Of a stretch of DNA of 13,476 bases, positions 1 through 6,322 are shown piece after piece. Position 1 is the stretch's first letter, and each line of letters begins with the position of its first letter. A program made the translations under genes and the position numbers. The notes beneath the pieces were generated by a model. That model was not told where the DNA came from. It saw nothing but the letters and a program-made list of their open reading frames with translations, and made no database searches. Source of the DNA: Prevotella sp. CAG:755 (GTDB lineage: Bacteria > Bacteroidota > Bacteroidia > Bacteroidales > Bacteroidaceae); contig HF989215.1 in assembly GCA_000431275.1 (NCBI GenBank), positions 57,662-71,137 on the forward strand, read 5' to 3'.

Positions 1-802
1 CCGCAACGGCTCGATCGCCTCGTTGGTGGAACAAGCCGAGGCGGCCGCTGCGGCAGGTGGACGCGAGATAGTGATCACGGGTGTCAACATCGGCGACTTC
101 GGCCGCTCGACGGGTGAACGTTTCGTCGATCTGCTCCGTGCGCTCGACGGGGTGGCCGGCATCGAGCGCTACCGCATTTCCAGTATCGAGCCGAACCTGC
201 TCACGGACGAGGTGCTCGACTTCTGTGCCGCCTCGCGGGCTTTCATGCCGCACTTCCACATCCCCCTGCAAAGCGGGAGCGACGACGTGCTGCGCCTGAT
301 GCGCCGCCGTTACGACACGGACTTCTTCCGGGCCAAGGTGGAGCGTGTCCGTCGCGTCATGCCCGACGCCTTCATCGGCGTGGACGTCATCGTGGGCACC
401 CGTGGCGAGACCCGTGCTTTCTTCGACGACGCCTGTCGTTTCATCGAGAGCCTCGACATCTCGCAGCTGCACGTCTTCACTTACTCCGAGCGGCCGGGAA
501 CCAAGGCCCTGAGCATCCCGCACGTGGTGAGCCCCGAGGAGAAGCACGACCGTTGCCGCCGGCTCATCGACCTCTCCGAACAGAAACGCCGCAGCTTCTA
601 CGCCCGCTACGTCGGGAGTGTCCGCCCCGTGTTGTGGGAACACAGCAAGGCCGGGCGCCCCGTGCATGGCTTCACGGACAACTACATCCGTGTGGAGCTG
701 GCCGACGGGCTGGCCGCCGACAACACGGTCACGCCCGCACGCTTGGGCGGTTTCACGCCTGACGGCGAATCGCTCGTGGCCGTGACTGACGATAAAAACT
801 GA
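1..802 (+). CDS. mtaB: tRNA (t6A37) methylthiotransferase MtaB, C-terminal part
   Basis: This is the 3' part of a radical-SAM methylthiotransferase. The first complete codon is at base 2, and 266 residues are visible of a usual 430-440. MtaB converts t6A37 to ms2t6A37 in ANN-decoding tRNAs, using two 4Fe-4S clusters, in the cytoplasm. The visible segment holds the family blocks ITGVNIGDFG (fragment residues 25-34), RISSIEPNLL (58-67), HIPLQSGSDDVLRLM (86-100) and HVFTYSERPGTKA. A TRAM-like RNA-binding tail follows, near RPVLWEHSKAGR. The ITGVNIGD block favours MtaB over its relatives MiaB and RimO. The cluster-binding CxxxCxxC motif lies upstream of the window and cannot be checked. One variation: the usual GFPGET loop reads GTRGET here. 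The gene stops four bases before the glycosyltransferase start, so the two are probably co-transcribed. Confidence 0.92.
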   Translation, partial: RNGSIASLVEQAEAAAAAGGREIVITGVNIGDFGRSTGERFVDLLRALDGVAGIERYRISSIEPNLLTDEVLDFCAASRAFMPHFHIPLQSGSDDVLRLMRRRYDTDFFRAKVERVRRVMPDAFIGVDVIVGTRGETRAFFDDACRFIESLDISQLHVFTYSERPGTKALSIPHVVSPEEKHDRCRRLIDLSEQKRRSFYARYVGSVRPVLWEHSKAGRPVHGFTDNYIRVELADGLAADNTVTPARLGGFTPDGESLVAVTDDKN

Positions 803-806
803 CGAA

Positions 807-1844
807 ATGAAAAGAATATCCGTAGTTATCCTGAACTGGAACGGGCGGGAGATGATGCAGCGTTTCCTGCCTTCGGTGGTGAGGTACAGCAGCGACGAGG
901 CCGACGTCATCGTGGCTGACAACGCCTCGACCGACGGCTCGCTCGACATGCTGGCCCGCGAGTTTCCTGAGGTCGGCACGCTGAGGCTCGACCGCAATTA
1001 TGGTTTCGCCGAAGGCTATAACCGGGCGCTCGCCCAGCTCTCGACGGACTACTTCCTCCTGCTCAATTCCGACGTGGAGGTGACCGAGGGGTGGCTGCCA
1101 CCCCTGTTGCGCTACATGGACGCCCACCCCGAAGTAGCGGCCTGCCAGCCCAAGCTGCTCAGCGAGGCGCAGCGCGACACGTTTGAGTATGCCGGCGCTG
1201 CCGGGGGCTACCTCGACCGCTTTGGCTACCCCTACTGTCGCGGCCGGGTGATGGACACGGTGGAGCGCGACCGTGGGCAGTATGACCGGCCGGCCTCTGT
1301 GTTCTGGGCCACGGGCGCCGCGCTCATGGTGCGCCGCTCGGACTGGAACGCAGCCGGCGGTCTGGACGCCCGCTTCTTTGCCCACATGGAAGAGGTGGAC
1401 TTCTGCTGGCGCTTGAAGGCGCGGGGGAGAGGAGTGGTCTGCCTGCCCGAAAGCCGCGTGTACCACGTCGGGGGCGGCACGCTGAACAAGTCGAACGCGA
1501 GAAAGACTTACCTGAATTTCCGCAACAACCTCCTGATGCTCTACAAGAACCTGCCGGACGAGGAGTTGGCCGCCGTGATGCGCGTGCGTCGCGTGCTGGA
1601 CTACGTGGCCCTCGTCAAATTCGCCCTGACCGGACATACGGCCGACGCCCGCGCCGTCCTGCGGGCGCGCAAGGAGTTCGCGTCGATCTGTCACGACTTC
1701 GACGACGCCCGTCGCGAGAACCTGCGCCTCACGACAGCCGGGGCCATCCCCGAGCGGGCGCGCGGCAGTCTGTTGTGGGCCTACTATGCCCTCGGGCGGC
1801 ATACCTACGGCGAACTCACGCGCAGCCGCAAGTTCCAATCGTAA
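807..1844 (+). CDS. Family 2 glycosyltransferase (rhamnosyltransferase-like)
   Basis: A 345-residue GT-A fold glycosyltransferase of family GT2, predicted cytoplasmic or membrane-associated. It would transfer a sugar from a nucleotide donor to an envelope polysaccharide or glycolipid; donor and acceptor cannot be read from the sequence. Visible motifs are VVILNWNG at the N terminus (residues 6-13), the nucleotide-binding VADNAS (36-41), a DxD-like LLNSDVEV (85-92), FWATGAALMVRR (166-177) and the catalytic-base region HMEEVDFCWR (193-202). The last block is typical of WbbL/RfbF-type enzymes. No transmembrane helix is obvious. The start follows the mtaB stop by four bases, which supports this ATG and a shared transcript. 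No polysaccharide-cluster genes surround it, so it looks like a stand-alone core glycosyltransferase paired with mtaB. An open frame on the opposite strand is taken as a high-GC shadow. Confidence 0.9.
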   Translation: MKRISVVILNWNGREMMQRFLPSVVRYSSDEADVIVADNASTDGSLDMLAREFPEVGTLRLDRNYGFAEGYNRALAQLSTDYFLLLNSDVEVTEGWLPPLLRYMDAHPEVAACQPKLLSEAQRDTFEYAGAAGGYLDRFGYPYCRGRVMDTVERDRGQYDRPASVFWATGAALMVRRSDWNAAGGLDARFFAHMEEVDFCWRLKARGRGVVCLPESRVYHVGGGTLNKSNARKTYLNFRNNLLMLYKNLPDEELAAVMRVRRVLDYVALVKFALTGHTADARAVLRARKEFASICHDFDDARRENLRLTTAGAIPERARGSLLWAYYALGRHTYGELTRSRKFQS

Positions 1845-1867
1845 GGCGTCGCGGTGCGGACGTAGTG

Positions 1868-1951
1868 ACGGAAAATCCTGTCAGCCGGAACGGATTTTCG
1901 GAGACAGTGACGGGAATCTCGGGCAGCCGTCGCATGGATCCTGCCGGCCCT
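1868..1951 (+). repeat. Degenerate 21-bp tandem array, locus 1 (about 4 units)
   Basis: Cutting this gap into 21-bp steps (1868, 1889, 1910, 1931) places related cores in register. CCTGTCAGCCG is at 1877-1887, GGGCAGCCG exactly 42 bp on at 1921-1929, and ATCCTGCCGGCC at 63 bp. The second unit is poorly conserved. The first unit also contains a hairpin: GAAAATCC (1871-1878) pairs with GGATTTTC (1892-1899) around a 13-base loop holding TGTCAGCCGG. The core is the same as at 3459-3563 and, on the other strand, at 8604-8687. The whole 1845-2039 gap shows no TAnnTTTG promoter and no convincing gene. Confidence 0.55.
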
Positions 1952-2039
1952 CGCGCTTGCAGGCATCGGCGGCAGGCTTTCCCCCATCACCTCGCCGCCA
2001 GCCGGGCAGCGCCTTGATATCATTGAAAAAACGATCCCT

Positions 2040-2747
2040 ATGGAAGCAGCTCTCTACCTGATCCCCGTGACGCTGGGCGACACGCCCTTGGAACGCGTAC
2101 TGCCGTCCTACAACCGGACGGTCGTCTTAGGCATCCGCCACTTCATCGTCGAGGAGGTGCGCACGGCGCGCCGTTTCCTCAAACAGGTGGAACGGTCGAT
2201 AGACATCGACGCGCTTACGTTCTACCCCATGGGCAAGCATGCCGACGCTGCGCTCTTTGCCCGCTACCTCGAACCGCTCCGGAGGGGCGAGCCTGTGGGC
2301 GTCATCAGCGAGGCGGGCTGCCCGGCGGTGGCCGACCCGGGCGCCGACGTCGTGGCCGTGGCGCAGCGGGAGGGACTGAAAGTGGTGCCGCTTGTGGGGC
2401 CGTCGTCCATCCTGCTGGCCGTGATGGCTTCCGGCTTCAACGGACAGAGCTTCGCTTTCCATGGCTATCTGCCCATAGAACCCGCCGCGCGTGCAAAGGC
2501 GCTGAAACGCCTCGAAAGCCTGGCCGTCAACGAGAACCAGACGCAGCTGTTCATCGAAACGCCCTACCGCAACGCCCGGATGATGGCCGACATCATGCGG
2601 GCCTGCCGCCCGCAGACGCGCCTGTGCGTGGCAGCCGGACTGACTACGCCGCAGGAATATATCCGCACACTGACCGTGAAACAGTGGAGGGAGACAAAAA
2701 TGCCGGAACTGGCGAAAGTCCCGGCTATCTTTGTCTTGTATAAGTGA
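2040..2747 (+). CDS. SAM-dependent methyltransferase, tetrapyrrole methylase family (RsmI-like)
   Basis: A 235-residue protein of the tetrapyrrole (corrin/porphyrin) methylase family, closest in motif order to RsmI, the 16S rRNA C1402 2'-O-methyltransferase. SAM-binding and active-site blocks are ISEAGCPAVADPG (residues 89-101), VVPLVGPSS (115-123), SGFNGQSFAFHGYLP (131-145) and FIETPYRN (171-178). The N terminus keeps LYLIPVTLGD in place of LYLVATPIGN. The usual AEDTR segment is replaced by VEEVRTARRFLK, and the block before the cofactor site reads FYPMGKH. It therefore looks like a divergent RsmI paralogue of the kind I recall from Bacteroidetes, so the exact substrate is uncertain and no symbol is given. 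It is co-directional with the glycosyltransferase but 195 bp away across a repeat array. Its stop lies nine bases from the convergent lipoprotein stop. Confidence 0.85.
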   Translation: MEAALYLIPVTLGDTPLERVLPSYNRTVVLGIRHFIVEEVRTARRFLKQVERSIDIDALTFYPMGKHADAALFARYLEPLRRGEPVGVISEAGCPAVADPGADVVAVAQREGLKVVPLVGPSSILLAVMASGFNGQSFAFHGYLPIEPAARAKALKRLESLAVNENQTQLFIETPYRNARMMADIMRACRPQTRLCVAAGLTTPQEYIRTLTVKQWRETKMPELAKVPAIFVLYK

Positions 2748-2756
2748 ACCGCTGTG

Positions 2757-3293
2757 TCAGGCGCCCGGAGCGTCGGGCTGCTCGCCCCGGATGATGCTGA
2801 CCGAACCGTCGGCTGCCAGCACCACGGTGAACAGCATGCCGCCCTCTTCGGTGCCGGCGTAGCCCACCATCGCACCGAAGTGGAGCCCGTCGTCAGCGGC
2901 ACGGTCGAACGCCAGGCCAAGCAGTGAGGCGTTGGTCTTGTAGTCGTCTGAAAGAAAATTCGCAAAGGCTTCTTTCGTAAACTTGCGGGCGAAGAACACT
3001 TCGCCGTCGCGCTTCACGCTGAGCGTGATGCTGTTGTCATAATAGGGCTGTCCGAGTTCGTTCTTGACGGTAGGCAGGCTCTTGTCGGCAGCGCGGTCCA
3101 AGGTGTATTGGTAGGTGTGTCCGTTCCACGCCACAGTGTTCTCGTCGTGCCAAGGGGTGTCTTCGACAATGCCTCCGACTTTGGTGGCCTCAACCGTTGT
3201 CGAGTCTGCGGCGTCGGTCGGGACGTCATTGTTTTTCCCGCCGCAAGCTGTCAGGCATGCGAGGCAGGCCGCCGCAATGAAGTACTTTTTCAT
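2757..3293 (-). CDS. Lipoprotein, DUF4738-like
   Basis: A 178-residue predicted lipoprotein. The chosen start gives MKKYFIAAACLACLTACGG, a signal peptide with lipobox LTAC and lipidated Cys17. An upstream in-frame ATG would add 21 residues before the signal peptide and is rejected; it also overlaps the predicted promoter. The mature part has a short polar linker (NNDVPTDAADSTT, with one O-glycosylation sequon DST). A compact domain follows with NTVAWNGHTYQYTL, QPYYDNSITLSVKRDGEVFF and RKFTKEAFANFLSDDYKTN. From memory this pattern matches DUF4738, a Bacteroidales lipoprotein family of unknown function; I cannot confirm it by search. The gene is convergent with the methyltransferase with no hairpin in the 9-bp gap, and it has its own promoter. 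The function is unknown. Confidence 0.85.
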   Translation of the reverse strand: MKKYFIAAACLACLTACGGKNNDVPTDAADSTTVEATKVGGIVEDTPWHDENTVAWNGHTYQYTLDRAADKSLPTVKNELGQPYYDNSITLSVKRDGEVFFARKFTKEAFANFLSDDYKTNASLLGLAFDRAADDGLHFGAMVGYAGTEEGGMLFTVVLAADGSVSIIRGEQPDAPGA

Positions 3294-3325
3294 TGTTATG
3301 AGTGTTGCGATTAAGTTTCTTCTCG

Positions 3326-3356
3326 CAAAGGAACAAAAACGTGCGGATATGAACAA
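3326..3356 (-). promoter_or_regulatory. Bacteroidetes-type promoter for the DUF4738-like lipoprotein
   Basis: On the minus strand TTG (3356-3354), a 20-base spacer and TTCCTTTG (3333-3326) match the TTTG / TAnnTTTG consensus of the Bacteroidetes primary sigma factor, with T for A at the second -7 position. It lies 33 bases from the chosen ATG. The spacer is the same as in the pgi and lysS promoters. Confidence 0.6.
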
Positions 3357-3458
3357 GAAAACGGCGGGTAAACTGACGGTCGCGTGAAGCTACCTGGCGT
3401 TCACTATCCTTGCTGGCAGGAAGACACATTAATATATATAGTCGTGTCGGGCGGCTGT

Positions 3459-3563
3459 CCCGTTCTTCCGGGTCGCCGGCCTGTAAATCCTGTCGCTGCG
3501 CCATCGCTTTCTGTCAGCCGTTTCGGTGCCTCCCGGCCGACGGCGGAATCCCCTTCCGGTGGA
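3459..3563 (+). repeat. Degenerate 21-bp tandem array, locus 2 (about 5 units)
   Basis: Units begin at 3459, 3480, 3501, 3522 and 3543. The conserved cores are AAATCCTGTC (3485-3494) and TTTCTGTCAGCCG (3508-3520), with the CTGTC elements exactly 21 bp apart (3490 and 3511). The first unit (TTCCGGGTCGCCGG) and last (CGGAATCCCCTTCCGG) are weaker in-phase matches, and the 3522 unit appears shifted by about two bases. Orientation and core match the array at 1868-1951. It sits about 120 bp upstream of the promoter of the small lipoprotein. Confidence 0.55.
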
Positions 3564-3567
3564 GCGG

Positions 3568-3619
3568 GAAAAAGTGTTTTTCTTAAAGTATTGTCGATCA
3601 GGCGTTTCAAGGTTTCAAG
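3568..3619 (+). promoter_or_regulatory. Possible operator elements upstream of the small lipoprotein
   Basis: Two compact symmetric or repeated elements lie in the AT-rich stretch ahead of the -7 box. One is a palindrome, GAAAAA (3568-3573) and TTTTTC (3577-3582) around GTG. The other is a perfect tandem 8-mer, GTTTCAAG at 3604-3611 and 3612-3619. They are centred about 110 and 75 bases before the expected transcription start, suitable for activator binding. No known regulator motif was recognised. Confidence 0.3.
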
Positions 3620-3685
3620 TGTTAAAATTAGGGCAGACGATCAAAAAAAGTCTTGTTCCGATGTACACCGAAAGAAAAAAGTATC

Positions 3686-3693
3686 TACCTTTG
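3686..3693 (+). promoter_or_regulatory. -7 box for the small lipoprotein gene
   Basis: TACCTTTG is an exact TAnnTTTG match and is followed by CAGCG. The A-rich stretch just upstream is typical, but no TTG or TTTG is found 19-21 bases before it. This promoter lacks a good -33 box and may need an activator. The predicted leader is about 45 bases of AT-rich sequence ending GAAGAAAA directly before the ATG. Confidence 0.6.
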
Positions 3694-3743
3694 CAGCGTT
3701 TTAATAAAGGCAATTGATTGTTTTACATCTAAATCGAAGAAAA

Positions 3744-3953
3744 ATGAAAAAGTTAGTTTTCATGTTCGTTGCTTTCGCAGCAATTTCTTTCGCTTCTTGC
3801 GGTAACAAGACCAACGACGCAGCTGCTGCTACCGACAGCATCGATACGATGGCTGTTGATACGCTCGCTGCTGACAGCCTCACCGCTGATAGCCTCGCTG
3901 CTGACACGACGGCTGCTGCTGCCGACACGACGGTTGCTCCCGTTGCTGAATAA
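3744..3953 (+). CDS. Small Asp/Ala/Ser/Thr-rich lipoprotein, probably O-glycosylated
   Basis: A 69-residue protein. The chosen ATG gives MKKLVFMFVAFAAISFASC, a signal peptide with lipobox FASC and lipidated Cys19; an upstream in-frame start would only add MIVLHLNRRK. The 51-residue mature part is low-complexity and acidic, built of [S/T]-x-x-x-D units. It contains seven matches to the Bacteroidetes O-glycosylation sequon D(S/T)(A/I/L/V/M/T): DSI31, DTM34, DTL39, DSL44, DSL49, DTT54 and DTT61, numbered by the Asp. Every Asp except Asp25 is in a sequon. No globular domain is visible. Codon use differs from the neighbours: of 20 Ala codons 16 are GCT, 3 GCA, 1 GCC and none GCG, as in highly expressed genes. 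It is a single-gene transcription unit with its own promoter and terminator. Function unknown; a surface or periplasmic glycosylated spacer is inferred. Confidence 0.88.
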   Translation: MKKLVFMFVAFAAISFASCGNKTNDAAAATDSIDTMAVDTLAADSLTADSLAADTTAAAADTTVAPVAE

Positions 3954-3980
3954 GCAATCGAACTGAATCTGAGAGAATTG

Positions 3981-4011
3981 AAACCTGTAGGCTAAGCCCG
4001 CAGGTTTTTTT
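3981..4011 (+). terminator. Intrinsic terminator of the small lipoprotein gene
   Basis: AAACCTG (3981-3987) pairs with CAGGTTT (4001-4007). An inner GGC (3990-3992) and GCC (3996-3998) close a TAA loop. The stem runs into a seven-T tract (4005-4011). It lies 28 bases after the stop codon. Confidence 0.85.
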
Positions 4012-4049
4012 GTGTCCCTGCCCGGCTGGCATGGGGCTGGCATAAACAA

Positions 4050-4084
4050 GCCGTCGCCGCTACCACAGGGGTAGCGGCGACGGC
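4050..4084 (-). terminator. Perfect 15-bp hairpin after the DPP-IV gene
   Basis: Bases 4050-4064 are exactly complementary to 4070-4084, with a five-base loop (ACAGG on the plus strand). On the minus strand the hairpin starts 20 bases after the DPP-IV stop and is followed by TTGTTTATG, a weak U tract. This suits an intrinsic terminator of the pgi-HAD-DPP-IV operon. Just to its left GGCTGGCAT occurs twice, 11 bp apart (4024 and 4035). Confidence 0.7.
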
Positions 4085-4104
4085 GTCGCGTTGTGGGGTG
4101 GCAA

Positions 4105-6303
4105 TTATTCGCCCAGTTCTTCGAGGAAGAAGTTGGCGATGCGCGTAAAGAGGTGGTTGCGCGTGTTGCCGCCGAAGATGTTGTGGTTGCGGTTGGTGTA
4201 GACTTGCATGTCGAACTGTTTGTCGGCCTGTACGAGGGCTTCGCTGTATTCGGTCGCGTTGCGGTAGTGGACGTTGTCGTCTGCCGTGCCGTGGATGAGC
4301 AGCAGCGCGCCGTGCAGGTCCTTGGCCCGGTTGATGGGATTGATGGCGTAGCCCGACGCGTTCTCCTGCGGGGTGCGCATGTAGCGCTCCGTATAGACCG
4401 TGTCGTAGTATTTCCAGTTGCTGGGGGCCGCCACGGCTACGCCGGCGCGGAATACAGGGCGTCCTTCGCTCATCGACATGAGCGTGTTGAAGCCGCCGAA
4501 GCTCCATCCCCAGATGCCGATGCGGTTCTTGTCGATGTAGGGGAGCGTGGAGAGGTAGAGGGCTGCCTCAACTTGGTCTTTGGATTCAAGGTCGCCCAGC
4601 CGGAGGTATGTGCACTTCTCAAAGTCGGCTCCGCGACCGCCCGTGCCGCGCCCGTCAACGCAGGCGAAAAGCACGCCGCGCTCGGCCATATAGCTCTCGA
4701 AGAGCGCGCCGGGCATGAAGCCCATGTTCCACGCGTCGCGTACCTCCTGCGATCCCGGCCCGGAGTATTGGTAGAGCACGACGGCATATTTCTTGTTTGG
4801 GTCGAAGTCGGCGGGTTTCACCATCCAGCCGTTCAGCTGCACGCCTTCGGACGTGGTGAACGTGAAGAACTCCTTGGTGCCCGTCTTTCCTGCAAGCTTC
4901 TGGCTGAGTGCCTTGTTGTCAACGAGTGTGGCCAGTGTGCGCCCGCTGTTGTCGCAGAGCGTGGTCACGGGCGGTGTGTCGTGGTCGGAGAACACGTTCA
5001 TGAAATACTTCATCGACCGTGAGAACGTGGCGTCGTTCGTTCCCTTCTTTTCGGTCAGCCGTTTGGTTTTTCCTTTCAGGTCGGTCGAGTATACGGCCTT
5101 ATACTGCGGTCCGTCGGGATTGGCCGCGTAGTAGAAGCGGCCTGTCTTTTCGTCGTAGCCGTAGAAGTCCGTCACTTCATAGTCGCCGCTGGTGACTTGC
5201 TTGGTGAGCTGTCCGCCCAGCGTGTACCAGTAGATGTGGCGGTAGCCGCTGCGGTCGGAAATCATGGCGAAGTGATCGCCGTAAAAGTGCAAGTCGGTGT
5301 AGGCACTCTCTTTGACATACTTGTCCGAGGTCTCCTGCAAGGAAAGACGGCATTCCGTGGAGCGTGGATTGGCCATATAGATACGCATGTCGTTCTGCGT
5401 GCGGTTCAGCGTCACGACTGCGAGGCGGTTCGGGTCAGCAGTGAACTTGATGCGCGGCACGTAGCCCGTGCTGTCGATGGGCAGTTTCATCGTGCGTGTC
5501 ACCCTGTTCTTGATGTCGAACGTCATGACCGAGACTTTCGAGTTTGTCGCTCCGGCCACCGGGTACTTGTATTCGTATTCCCCTGGATACTCTTCGTATT
5601 CCTTGTGTTCCGGGGCGAGGCCCTTGTATTCCGTCATGGAATAGACAGGTACTTTGCGCTCGTCGTAGCGCACCCAGGCCAGCATCGTGTTGTCGGCATT
5701 GAATTCCAGCGAACGGGCGGTCGAGAACTCCTCCTCGTTGACCCAATCGGGGATGCCGTTGAGGATGGCGTTGCGCTCGCCGTCCTTTGTCACCTGGCTC
5801 TCGCTGTTGCCGAAGAGGAGCTTGACAAGGAAAATGTTGTTGTCGCGCACGAAAGCCACGAGGTTGCCGTCGGGCGAGAAGACGGGCGACTGTTGTGGTC
5901 CGCCGTCCGAGAGAGGCTCCATGCGGTTGTTGGCAACGGAGTAGAGGTAGTAGACGGCGGTGAAGGAGTGGCGGTAGATGGGTTTGGTGGCCGTCTGGAT
6001 GAGGATGCGGCTCTCGTCGGGCGAGAGGATGTAGCCGTCGATGCGTTCGAGTTTCTGGCCGCGGGCGGTGGCGACGTCGAAGAGGGTGCTGACAGCTTTC
6101 CCGGTCTTGAAGGAACGGCGCACGATCTTCCGCCCGCCGTCTTCGAGTTGTGTGTAGGTTTCGCCGTCATTCATGGGGCGGACGCCATAGACGTATTGCG
6201 GCGAGTAGGCGCCACCGGTGATGTCTTTGATAGTCAGCCCGCTGTCTGCCCATGCGCCGAGGGCTGCGAGGCAGAGTGTAACGGTAAGGAATAGTTTTTT
6301 CAT
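4105..6303 (-). CDS. Dipeptidyl-peptidase IV, S9B family serine peptidase
   Basis: A 732-residue secreted prolyl peptidase that releases Xaa-Pro and Xaa-Ala dipeptides from peptide N termini, expected in the periplasm. The start giving MKKLFLTVTLCLAALGAWA (cleavage after Ala19) is chosen over an ATG 28 codons upstream that overlaps the HAD gene. An N-terminal beta-propeller (about residues 30-460) carries the double-Glu substrate-anchoring motif DWVNEEE (186-192). The alpha/beta-hydrolase domain follows with oxyanion Tyr513 (YQYSGPG), CVDGRGTGGRG (548-558) and nucleophile Ser601 in GWSFGG. It also has the Asp of HGTADDN (675/676) and His707 in RNHNIFGG. All catalytic elements are present. It is the last gene of the operon, 19 bases after the HAD stop. 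The link to glycolytic genes is not obvious. Large open frames on the plus strand across it are shadows. Confidence 0.93.
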   Translation of the reverse strand: MKKLFLTVTLCLAALGAWADSGLTIKDITGGAYSPQYVYGVRPMNDGETYTQLEDGGRKIVRRSFKTGKAVSTLFDVATARGQKLERIDGYILSPDESRILIQTATKPIYRHSFTAVYYLYSVANNRMEPLSDGGPQQSPVFSPDGNLVAFVRDNNIFLVKLLFGNSESQVTKDGERNAILNGIPDWVNEEEFSTARSLEFNADNTMLAWVRYDERKVPVYSMTEYKGLAPEHKEYEEYPGEYEYKYPVAGATNSKVSVMTFDIKNRVTRTMKLPIDSTGYVPRIKFTADPNRLAVVTLNRTQNDMRIYMANPRSTECRLSLQETSDKYVKESAYTDLHFYGDHFAMISDRSGYRHIYWYTLGGQLTKQVTSGDYEVTDFYGYDEKTGRFYYAANPDGPQYKAVYSTDLKGKTKRLTEKKGTNDATFSRSMKYFMNVFSDHDTPPVTTLCDNSGRTLATLVDNKALSQKLAGKTGTKEFFTFTTSEGVQLNGWMVKPADFDPNKKYAVVLYQYSGPGSQEVRDAWNMGFMPGALFESYMAERGVLFACVDGRGTGGRGADFEKCTYLRLGDLESKDQVEAALYLSTLPYIDKNRIGIWGWSFGGFNTLMSMSEGRPVFRAGVAVAAPSNWKYYDTVYTERYMRTPQENASGYAINPINRAKDLHGALLLIHGTADDNVHYRNATEYSEALVQADKQFDMQVYTNRNHNIFGGNTRNHLFTRIANFFLEELGE

Positions 6304-6322
6304 TGGTGAGATTGTAAAAAGA

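Larger units (their letters stand above)
3294..3743. other. 450-bp divergent intergenic region
   Basis: This region separates two divergently transcribed lipoprotein genes. From left to right it holds the minus-strand promoter (3326-3356), a short A/T run with ATATATATA (3432-3440), the 21-bp-period array (3459-3563), and a palindrome GAAAAA-GTG-TTTTTC (3568-3582). An exact tandem GTTTCAAG-GTTTCAAG (3604-3619) and the plus-strand -7 box (3686-3693) follow. Composition changes sharply from GC-rich in the array to AT-rich after about 3565. Short open frames run through it, but none has a credible start or family resemblance. Confidence 0.7.

Noticed and set aside
753..1838. 361-codon minus-strand open frame opposite the glycosyltransferase
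   Set aside because: Antisense shadow of a complete GT2 protein.
1775..2061. Short open frames over the glycosyltransferase-methyltransferase gap
   Set aside because: They start inside the glycosyltransferase, run through the repeat array and have no protein-like character.
3429..3441. ATATATATA run as a promoter or attachment site
   Set aside because: No TTTG element, no flanking direct repeats and no integrase nearby.
3384..3717. Two short plus-strand open frames upstream of the small lipoprotein
   Set aside because: They pass through the repeat array and the promoter, with no signal peptide, domain or credible start.
5050..5065. GTCAGCCG-like matches inside genes (here and near 10838) as further repeat copies
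   Set aside because: They lack the CTG prefix, are single, and are explained by the coding sequence.
4093..6294. Long plus-strand open frames opposite the DPP-IV gene
   Set aside because: The minus-strand frame has full catalytic motifs; the antisense frames are codon-bias shadows typical of GC-rich genes.
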